A stretch of DNA of 28,331 nt, from IMG/VR virus record IMGVR_UViG_3300032236_000999, positions 1 through 28,331 of that record; one strand, 5' to 3'. Shown here one piece after another: positions 19,674 through 25,732 of the stretch (positions are counted from its first letter, which is position 1; each line of letters begins with the position of its first letter). The position numbers were made by a program, and so were the translations under genes. The notes below the pieces were generated by a model. It was not told where the DNA came from, did not search any database, and was given only the letters and a program-made list of their open reading frames with translations. This stretch comes from a virus.

Positions 19674-20569
19674 GAGAAGTATTGTGCGGTGTTGGCGGTC
19701 TTGCCTTGGGCGGTGGCAATCCAGAGGTTGCTCTTCTGCTTCTTGAGTTCTTGGATCATGGCTACCCGCATGGCGTAGGCTCGGCGGTTCAAGGCAATCT
19801 GCGTGAAGCGGGCGTTGCCAAGCTTGTTGCCGATGATGTTCCCGACGGTCACTTCGGGCTTCATGGGCTTATCGGCCTTGTTGTCGGCGATGGCGTTGGA
19901 TGCGCCGGCAGACTGTTTAGCCCACGCGGGAACGACGATGTTCTCGGAGATGCGTTGGGCGGCGAACCAATAGGCCGATTTGAGCGTGCCGACGTCCTTG
20001 GCCTTCTGGCGGGCGTAGGAGGCGATTTCGGACTCCTTTGTCACGAACGCAAAAGGACGTTCGCTTTTCTTTGCAGTAGGGATAAGGCCGCCCTTACCTC
20101 CGTCTAGTCGCAGGGAAGCGTGAAGCCTTTCCATCGCGGACTTGTCTCCGTCGATAAAGGCTGGGGCTTTGCCACCTGTTCGGAATCTGTCTTGGAACTG
20201 CGTCCAACGCATCTTGCGTCCTTTGGCGGTGAAGTTTGAGTCCCGCTTCTCCCACATTTTGAAAACCTCGTATGAACCTAGGTTGGCGATGTCGGAAGGA
20301 AGGGCGTTCTTAAGGGGTTGGAAAACCTTAAAAACGGATGCCGTCACCGCTGTGACGCCAAGTTTTTTGGCTTCGCCAGTGGCTCCGTCCCCGCCGTCCT
20401 TGGAGACAAAGGGGCGGGTAAAGGAAATCATGTCCTTGCAGAAAAGCCCGGCCTGTTGCTTCACGACGACGCCGAGGCTCTTTCCCATGACGAGAGAGTA
20501 GTCCTTCAAATGGGCTTGAAACGCCGTGTCATCGACGACGACGTTCCGCCCTGCGTCCATCTTGCCCAT
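19670..20569 (-). CDS. Neck/tail-completion protein (gpZ-like position)
   Basis: This is a 299-residue basic protein. The start at 20569 shares one base with the stopper stop (TGATG). It has a helical N-terminus, a central Lys/Arg-rich region, and VGTLKSAYWFAAQRI followed by VPAWAKQ. The latter pattern (V-G-x-x-K-x-x-W near a P-A-W) occurs in phage proteins annotated as tail-completion or HK97 gp10-like. Position between stopper and tail terminator equals lambda gpZ, though this protein is longer (gpZ is about 190 residues). The DNA between 20030 and 20470 is somewhat less GC-rich than its surroundings. Confidence 0.6.
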   Translation of the reverse strand: MGKMDAGRNVVVDDTAFQAHLKDYSLVMGKSLGVVVKQQAGLFCKDMISFTRPFVSKDGGDGATGEAKKLGVTAVTASVFKVFQPLKNALPSDIANLGSYEVFKMWEKRDSNFTAKGRKMRWTQFQDRFRTGGKAPAFIDGDKSAMERLHASLRLDGGKGGLIPTAKKSERPFAFVTKESEIASYARQKAKDVGTLKSAYWFAAQRISENIVVPAWAKQSAGASNAIADNKADKPMKPEVTVGNIIGNKLGNARFTQIALNRRAYAMRVAMIQELKKQKSNLWIATAQGKTANTAQYFS

Positions 20570-20913
20570 CAGCGCACACCGGCCTTCGTCTGGACGCGGG
20601 CGATGATCCACGCGGACGGGGGGCGGTCGTTGATGGCGACGATGCGGTAGTCGTTGCCGTTGTAGGTGACGAGATTGCCGAAGACCACGTAGTTAGGGTG
20701 AGCCGCCGCGTCGGTCTTGAGGAACTTGACGTCAAAGGAGGTCGAGTTGAGGAAGCCGCCCGTCTCCATGTCCTGCTGAACCATCGGAGGCCCCATGAGG
20801 ACGTTGAAGGCCACAGGCGTCCCGCTGGGCGTGTGACGGACGGTAACGGCCTTGGGGATTTCCCCGAGGATGACGGCGGCGTCTCTATCCCATTCGTCCT
20901 GGATTAGTCCCAT
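20569..20913 (-). CDS. Head-tail stopper (FII-like)
   Basis: This is a 114-residue protein starting at 20913 (MGLIQDEWDRDAAVILGEIP). An N-terminal helix is followed by a small beta barrel with VTVRHTPSGTPVAFNVLMGP, FDVKFLKTDA and LVTYNGNDYRIVAINDRP. This layout fits gpFII-type stoppers, which close the portal and bind the tail. The order after the major capsid gene is the lambda order. Copy 3 of the 13-base element ends six bases before the start. A piece of this gene is shared with 4449-4838. Confidence 0.65.
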   Translation of the reverse strand: MGLIQDEWDRDAAVILGEIPKAVTVRHTPSGTPVAFNVLMGPPMVQQDMETGGFLNSTSFDVKFLKTDAAAHPNYVVFGNLVTYNGNDYRIVAINDRPPSAWIIARVQTKAGVR

Positions 20914-20919
20914 GCGGTT

Positions 20920-20932
20920 GGGCGGCAGTCCA
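20920..20932 (-). promoter_or_regulatory. 13-base intergenic element, copy 3
   Basis: Sense strand TGGACTGCCGCCC, immediately after the U-run of the capsid terminator and six bases before ATG 20913. Confidence 0.8.
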
Positions 20933-20967
20933 AAAGAGAAACCCCCGCCACCTTTCGGCAGCGAGGG
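20932..20967 (-). terminator. Intrinsic terminator after the capsid gene, second hairpin
   Basis: On the minus strand CCCTCGCTGCC pairs along all 11 positions (with G-U pairs) with GGTGGCGGGGG around a GAAA tetraloop, then TTTCTCTTTT follows. A good intrinsic terminator in the middle of the structural operon, probably partial, so that downstream genes still get some transcription. Confidence 0.8.
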
Positions 20968-20971
20968 CTTC

Positions 20972-20994
20972 AAAAGCGGAACCCGAAGGCTCCG
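20972..20994 (-). terminator. First hairpin after the capsid gene, UUCG loop
   Basis: On the minus strand CGGAGCC and GGTTCCG pair around a TTCG loop closed by C-G, a very stable RNA tetraloop, followed by CTTTTG. It starts six bases after the capsid stop. It could act as a weak terminator or protect the capsid mRNA 3' end. Confidence 0.65.
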
Positions 20995-20999
20995 AGGGT

Positions 21000-21938
21000 T
21001 TAGCCGTTGATGGCGATGCGGAGGAGGCCAGCCGAGTTGCCGACCGACACGCCGTTGACGAACGACATGTTGAGGTGCATCTTGCCTTCGTTCCACATGT
21101 AATACTGGCGGAAGGCGAGGGAGAAGTCGCTGTCCGGGTCGGTGATGGTTTCCTGCACGCCGCCACCAGTGACAGGGGCGTTGGTGACGCGCGTGGCGAT
21201 CACGAAGCCTTCCTGACAGGAAGCGATGCCAGCGAGGTGTTCCGTGTAGGCAGTGCCGGAGGTCGGGAAGCCGTTGTATTCATACAGCTCGAGACCATGG
21301 ATGCGACCGAGGAAGCCGTGGCCCTGGCCACCTTCGACGATGTTATCCGTCGAGCCGATGGAGAGATACTGGGAGACGGTGGGGTCGGCGAGGAGGGCGC
21401 CGTAAGCGGCCGGGGTGATGAGGGCGGCGCGGTTGTCGTAGGGCAGGTTGGCAGCCGTCATCGCGGTGATCGTGGGGACGATACCACCAGCGCGGGTGAA
21501 GCCAGCGGCAGTGCCGTTGTAGGCGACGCCGGAGAAGTTGGCGGCGGTGGCCTGCGAGAGGACGCTGTCGAACAGGGACTTGCCGACGGCGTTCACGAGC
21601 GGGGCGAGGAAGACGCGCTTCAGCATTTCGGGGCTGATGGCGTTCTGCTCCTGGTCGGTGAAGCCGACATCGACGTAGGTGAAGTTCGTCAGCGTGACGG
21701 CGACGTCCGTGGAGACGGCGTTCTGCGGGACGAAGCCCACGGAGGCGTCATAGTTGCTCGCGGTGAACGGCGAGGCCAGACGGGTGTGGACGACGTTGCC
21801 GATGCGGGACACGTAGGAACCGAAGTCGGTGACGGCGATTTTCTTGAGCGGCTGGAGAACCGGGACAAGGGTGCGGAGGGTTTCGGCCGCAACGAACTGC
21901 GGAGCAAGACCCTGATTTAGGACGCTATTAGTAGCCAT
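21000..21938 (-). CDS. Major capsid protein
   Basis: This is a 312-residue protein, probably of the HK97 fold. The N-terminus (LNQGLAPQFVAAETLRTLVPVLQPLKK) is an extended arm and helix. RIGNVVHTRLASPFTASNY and SVGFVPQNAVSTDVAVTLTN resemble the E-loop region of coat proteins of the P22-coat/DUF type. Then come a long helix (LKRVFLAPLVNAVGKSLFD), a conserved ALITPAAYGALLADP segment, and the closing beta strands. It is flanked upstream by a coiled-coil scaffold candidate and the protease, and downstream by two strong hairpins, as expected for the most abundant virion protein. Confidence 0.85.
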   Translation of the reverse strand: MATNSVLNQGLAPQFVAAETLRTLVPVLQPLKKIAVTDFGSYVSRIGNVVHTRLASPFTASNYDASVGFVPQNAVSTDVAVTLTNFTYVDVGFTDQEQNAISPEMLKRVFLAPLVNAVGKSLFDSVLSQATAANFSGVAYNGTAAGFTRAGGIVPTITAMTAANLPYDNRAALITPAAYGALLADPTVSQYLSIGSTDNIVEGGQGHGFLGRIHGLELYEYNGFPTSGTAYTEHLAGIASCQEGFVIATRVTNAPVTGGGVQETITDPDSDFSLAFRQYYMWNEGKMHLNMSFVNGVSVGNSAGLLRIAING

Positions 21939-21971
21939 GAGGGGGAGTGATTATTGGGGGTTGAAAGGGGA

Positions 21972-22445
21972 TTACTTGGACGCGCCAGCGAACACCTTGG
22001 CGGCGATGAACGCCGAGCGGTGCTTGTTGTAGAAGGCGGTCTTTTCCTTGGAGGGAGCCATGGAACAGTATTCGTTCCAGAGATCTTCCGTGGACTTGGC
22101 GGCGGCTTCGACAGCCGGGGCGATTTCCACAGGGGTCGCACCAGCAGCGGCGACGATCGTGGCGGCCTTCTTGCCGACCGACTCGATGGCGGCTTCGGCC
22201 TGAACCTTGGCGGACTCGACGGAGGCCAGGGAAGCCGCAAGGGCTTCGACCTTGGCGGCGAGGGCGTCACGCTCCGAGGCGACAGCCGACGCGGCGTCGA
22301 GCTTCTCGGTGAGGGTGGCGACTTCGGAGGCGAGGGCGTCGGCCTTGGCGTTGGCAGCCGAGAGGGAAGCGTTGAGGGCTTCGACTTCGGAAGCCTTGCC
22401 GGAGAAGGCAGACTTGAGGGCGGTCAGGGACTGTTCCAGAGTCAT
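21972..22445 (-). CDS. Coiled-coil scaffold candidate
   Basis: This is a 157-residue protein. Residues 1-95 are an Ala/Glu/Ser coiled coil (LNASLSAANAKADALASEV; ERDALAAKVEALAASLASV); then comes an Ala-rich hinge and a C-terminal region (LWNEYCSMAPSKEKTAFYNK). Helical rods with a short basic C-terminus, coded between protease and capsid genes, are typical of capsid scaffolds (lambda Nu3, HK97 delta domain). A decoration protein would usually be smaller and beta-rich. Copy 4 of the 13-base element ends ten bases upstream. Confidence 0.65.
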   Translation of the reverse strand: MTLEQSLTALKSAFSGKASEVEALNASLSAANAKADALASEVATLTEKLDAASAVASERDALAAKVEALAASLASVESAKVQAEAAIESVGKKAATIVAAAGATPVEIAPAVEAAAKSTEDLWNEYCSMAPSKEKTAFYNKHRSAFIAAKVFAGASK

Positions 22446-22455
22446 GTTGAGAAGT

Positions 22456-22468
22456 GGGCGGCAGTCCA
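22456..22468 (-). promoter_or_regulatory. 13-base intergenic element, copy 4
   Basis: Sense strand TGGACTGCCGCCC in a gap of only 27 bases: it starts four bases after the protease stop and ends ten bases before ATG 22445. Confidence 0.8.
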
Positions 22469-22472
22469 GCGT

Positions 22473-23756
22473 TCAGGAGATTTTCGACCCGGCGCGGTGA
22501 CGGGGAGTGTCCTTGCGGTCGTGCTTCTCGTCGGTGTCGACCGCCTTCTCGGAGGCGTCCGCATGCTTCTTGGCTTCCGCGTCGTCATGCTCTTTGTCGT
22601 CGTCTTCGTCCTCGTCATCCTCGGACTTCATGTCGGCTTGCGGCGGTTCGCCGTCCTTCTTCTCGTCCTCGGCGGAGTCGCCCTGCTCGGCCTTCTCTTC
22701 GGGGTCGGGGGTCGCTTCCTCGGCTTCGTCTTCCTTGTCCTTTTCGTCCTCGTCCTCGTCCGTCTCGATGGTCACCTTGAGGGACTGCTTGGACAGGGAG
22801 GAAAGGAGCGTCTTGCCGATGGCACGCTGGGCGGCGGACATGTGCTTGGCGTATTCGCCGGACTCGTCCGACTCGCCTTCCTCGGCTTCCTCTTCGCGGG
22901 CGTCGTTCTCTTCGTCCGCTTCCATCTGCTCGGCGACCGCCTTGTCGAGCGACTCCATCAGCTCGTCGAAGCCGTTGACGATGCCGGTCACGAGGCCGTT
23001 TTCGGCGGCCTTCTTGCCGGAGTAAATCTTGGCTTCCATGGACTCGTCCGAGGCGAACGTGCGGACGGCCTTAACGGCGGCCTTGAACTCCTCGTGGATC
23101 TCGGAGACCTCTTCCTGAAGCATCGACTTCTGGTCGGAGTCGAGGGACGTGCCGGGGATGCCAGCGCCCTTGAACTTGCCAGACTTGATGACGTCGACCT
23201 TCAGACCTTCGTCGGCGTAGGCTTGGGACTCGTCGAGGTAGGCGATGTAGCAGCCGATGGAGCCGACCGAGGCGGACGGCGTGGCGAAGACCTGTTCGCA
23301 TTGGGACGCCAGCCAATAGGCGGCGGAGCAGGCTTCCGAGTCGGTGAAGGCGATGGTCTGCTTCTTGGACGAGCGGATGCGGTTAGCCAGTTCGGGGACG
23401 CCGACCGACGTGCCGCCAGGGGAGTCGACGGCGAAGATGATGGTCTTCACGCGGGGGTCACGCTCGACCGCCTCAAGCATCTCTTCCACGTCCTTCAGGT
23501 CAACCGCCCCGCAGTAGGACTCCAATTCGGAGAGGCCGCGACCGATGACGCCCTTGATGGGGACGATGGCGTAGGGCGGGAAGACCTCAAGGGTCGGACG
23601 CTTGCCGAACATCGTCTCAAGCATCTCGCCCATGTCGGCGAGCTTCGCACCGGCAGGGATGGAGATTTGGGCGCAGTTAGCCAAGAACTCCTTAGCCACG
23701 GCGGGCTGGATAAGGAGCGGGCGGTTATTGGCGTAGGCTTTCGAGAGGGACTTCAT
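22473..23756 (-). CDS. S49-family capsid maturation protease with acidic tail
   Basis: This is a 427-residue protein like lambda gpC. The SppA-type serine protease domain (about 60-270) has VDSPGG (111-115), the nucleophile S144 in SEACSAAYW, and K196 in SGKFKGAG, 52 residues later, the usual Ser-Lys spacing. It would process the portal, scaffold and coat during head assembly. The last 150 residues (about 278-427) are extremely rich in Asp, Glu and Lys, with no fold, and could serve as a scaffold extension or be trimmed. ATG 23756 was chosen because it lies 11 bases after the portal stop; a longer open frame overlaps the portal gene. Confidence 0.85.
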   Translation of the reverse strand: MKSLSKAYANNRPLLIQPAVAKEFLANCAQISIPAGAKLADMGEMLETMFGKRPTLEVFPPYAIVPIKGVIGRGLSELESYCGAVDLKDVEEMLEAVERDPRVKTIIFAVDSPGGTSVGVPELANRIRSSKKQTIAFTDSEACSAAYWLASQCEQVFATPSASVGSIGCYIAYLDESQAYADEGLKVDVIKSGKFKGAGIPGTSLDSDQKSMLQEEVSEIHEEFKAAVKAVRTFASDESMEAKIYSGKKAAENGLVTGIVNGFDELMESLDKAVAEQMEADEENDAREEEAEEGESDESGEYAKHMSAAQRAIGKTLLSSLSKQSLKVTIETDEDEDEKDKEDEAEEATPDPEEKAEQGDSAEDEKKDGEPPQADMKSEDDEDEDDDKEHDDAEAKKHADASEKAVDTDEKHDRKDTPRHRAGSKIS

Positions 23757-23767
23757 GGGGGCGATTG

Positions 23768-25318
23768 TTAGAGGGGTTTGAAGCCGTCCGTGGGGGCGGC
23801 GGTTCCAGCCGCGTCGATGTCGGTCGTGGAGGTGTTTTCGGGCTTCCAGACCATGGACAGCGGGACGCCAGCGGCCTTGGCCTTGTCGATTGCCAACTTT
23901 GCGTCGGCGATGCGCTGGTCGAGTTCGACCTCGTAGGACGAACCCAGCTCGGAGAAGTGTTCGGTGAGCGTCTTGAGGCCCATCGAGATGTCCTTTTGGT
24001 TCGCGGAGGCTTCGCGGCCCGCGTCGACCGTGATGCGGCGAGGCCCGATCCATGCGACCTTGTGGAACTCGTCGTTGGGAGGTAGTTCGCCGTTGGCGAT
24101 GAAAGTCCCGATGACGTAAGCCCAGACCTGATTGTTCAGGCGGGTGTCAAGGACGGCTCCACGCATCTGGAAACCTCGGTCAGCCTTGGCGGTGACGAGA
24201 CGCATCCCCGCGCCGGCGGCGTCAGGGCGGACGGTGAACTCGTAGGGCGTGTTGCCGAGGGTCGAGTCGCGGTCGACGTGGTCGATGAAGCCGTTAAAGG
24301 ACGCGTTGGGACGCTGGGACTCAAAAGACTTGAGTTCTTCGCCAGGGGCTAGGGCGAGGATTTTCCCGCCGATGAAGGAACCGACCTCGTTGGGGTTGTT
24401 GTAGACGCCGTTGGGATAATCCTGCGGCTTCATGCCGAAGGCTTCAAAGTCGGCGATGTCCCCGGCAAACTGACCGCCCTCGCGGGTGATCGTGCGAACC
24501 ACGTCGCCGTTGGACTTCACGCCCAGTTTCTCCAGAGATAGGATTTCCAGCACGTCCACGACGTTGTTGATGCTATGCTGAAGCGGGGAATAGGCACGTG
24601 CGCCCGACACCTGTTCGGGGTGGTAGACGTGCATGATGGACTGGGCAGGGATGATGCGGGCCGTCCCGTCCGAACGGATGACCGAGTAGCCGATGACCGC
24701 ACCGAACTTGTTGAACAGGATGCCGTCCGTCAGGCCGTCGGCGGTTCCGCCCGGCTGGTTGACGTTGCCCACGCGGTGGGACTCAATCATCTGCAACGCA
24801 GGGCGACCGTTGGCAAAGGAGGTCTTCAGGTTGAAGAGTTCGCCATCAATGTCGATTTTCGAGGAGTTGATGCCTTGGACTTCCCAGAAGTTATACCGTC
24901 CCGTGATTTCGCAAGGGTGGTTCGCCCACTCAAGGAACTTCTCAAGGGCCATGCGGTTCCAGTTGGCGTCCTTGGTCTGCGGATGGGGGCGACGACCATC
25001 GGCTCCGACCGAGTAGGTGCGGTTGTCGTTCACCATCTGGCGGATGAGGCCGGAGTTGACCGACAGCCAACGCATCTTACGCGTCAGTTCCTGGCGGTCG
25101 AAGGTCGACATGACCTTCTTGAAGTCCGCAGGGTAGGGCGTGTTAATCCACTCCCGCTTGTTGATGAACTTCGCCCCTTCAAACTGCGAGAAGACGCCAG
25201 ACCCGCCGCCGTAAGCCCCGCCCATGCCGTCGGCTCGCGCCTTCAGGCCGTTCTTCTTAGCCTTCGCTTTGGCGTCGGAAGCGGTTGATTTGCGGGGACT
25301 TGGCTTCTTCTTTTGCAT
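23768..25318 (-). CDS. Portal protein (lambda gpB-like)
   Basis: This is a 516-residue protein with a basic N-terminus (MQKKKPSPRKSTASDAKAKA). The typical portal features follow: LTRKMRWLSVNSGLIRQMV with NDNRTYSVG, KFLEWAN and INSSKIDIDGELF, then MIESHRVGN, IMHVYHPEQVSGARAYSPLQ and a C-terminal PRRITVDAGREASANQKDI. This order matches the lambda-type portal family (PF05136). It forms the dodecameric ring through which DNA is pumped. It lies between the gpW-like joiner and the protease, as in lambda. Confidence 0.9.
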   Translation of the reverse strand: MQKKKPSPRKSTASDAKAKAKKNGLKARADGMGGAYGGGSGVFSQFEGAKFINKREWINTPYPADFKKVMSTFDRQELTRKMRWLSVNSGLIRQMVNDNRTYSVGADGRRPHPQTKDANWNRMALEKFLEWANHPCEITGRYNFWEVQGINSSKIDIDGELFNLKTSFANGRPALQMIESHRVGNVNQPGGTADGLTDGILFNKFGAVIGYSVIRSDGTARIIPAQSIMHVYHPEQVSGARAYSPLQHSINNVVDVLEILSLEKLGVKSNGDVVRTITREGGQFAGDIADFEAFGMKPQDYPNGVYNNPNEVGSFIGGKILALAPGEELKSFESQRPNASFNGFIDHVDRDSTLGNTPYEFTVRPDAAGAGMRLVTAKADRGFQMRGAVLDTRLNNQVWAYVIGTFIANGELPPNDEFHKVAWIGPRRITVDAGREASANQKDISMGLKTLTEHFSELGSSYEVELDQRIADAKLAIDKAKAAGVPLSMVWKPENTSTTDIDAAGTAAPTDGFKPL

Positions 25319-25324
25319 GGGAAA

Positions 25325-25600
25325 TTAGAGACCGCGGAACGTCCAGAGTCCGTTGTAGACGCGGACGGTGTCGCGAGCGCCGTATTTGTTCGGGTCGCGG
25401 ATCTGGAGGGCGTGACGCAGCTCGACGAGGAACGTGCGGGTATCCATGGCAAACTGTTTGGTCACGGTCGTCCCGCTGTCCGAGTAGGAAAGCATCACCT
25501 TGTTGCCTGAGATGGACGTGAACTGACCGTCCTTCATCGCTTCCAATTGGGCGGTGGAGAAGATGAGGAGACAACCTGTCGGACGGATACTGTCGGCCAT
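25325..25600 (-). CDS. gpW-like head-tail joining protein
   Basis: This is a 91-residue protein between the large terminase and portal genes, the lambda W position. The segment LEAMKDGQFTSISGNKVMLS, then TKQFAMDTRTFLVELRHAL, gives the helix, beta hairpin, helix order of gpW. It would stabilise the filled head before tail joining. ATG 25600 lies six bases after copy 5 of the 13-base element; an upstream in-frame GTG at 25639 would swallow the element and is rejected. Confidence 0.7.
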   Translation of the reverse strand: MADSIRPTGCLLIFSTAQLEAMKDGQFTSISGNKVMLSYSDSGTTVTKQFAMDTRTFLVELRHALQIRDPNKYGARDTVRVYNGLWTFRGL

Positions 25601-25606
25601 GAAGTC

Positions 25607-25619
25607 GGGCGGCAGTCCA
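25607..25619 (-). promoter_or_regulatory. 13-base intergenic element, copy 5
   Basis: Sense strand TGGACTGCCGCCC, preceded by TTT and ending six bases before ATG 25600. G-rich sequence just upstream (GGGGGGAGCC) can partly pair with it around a TTTT loop. Confidence 0.8.
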
Positions 25620-25645
25620 AAAGGCTCCCCCCGCGTCACCTATTG

Positions 25646-25690
25646 AAAAACGAGGGGAAGCGACCGAGGGGAGGTCGGCGTCCGCTTCCC
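25646..25690 (-). terminator. Intrinsic terminator between large terminase and gpW-like genes
   Basis: On the minus strand an eight-base stem GGGAAGCG/CGCTTCCC with an inner CCGA/TCGG pairing is followed by CTCGTTTTTC. It should lower or condition transcription of the head genes after the terminase genes. Confidence 0.75.
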
Positions 25691-25718
25691 ATGCCGAGGT
25701 CGCGTGCCAGACGAACGG

Positions 25719-25731
25719 GGGCGGCAGTCCA
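25719..25731 (-). promoter_or_regulatory. 13-base intergenic element, copy 6
   Basis: Sense strand TGGACTGCCGCCC, beginning one base after the large terminase stop. It is the only copy not followed closely by a recognised gene: an 18-codon frame (25636-25692) and the terminator lie downstream. Confidence 0.8.
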
Positions 25732-25732
25732 A

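Noticed and set aside
21954-23771. A 605-codon open frame on the plus strand
   Set aside because: It is antisense to the protease and scaffold genes, whose products have clear motifs. Long antisense frames are expected in GC-rich DNA with biased codons, and the translation is a low-complexity Gly/Val/Leu series.
25636-25692. An 18-codon frame as a real gene
   Set aside because: It coincides with a terminator hairpin and is too short to judge; kept only as a possible leader peptide in the findings.
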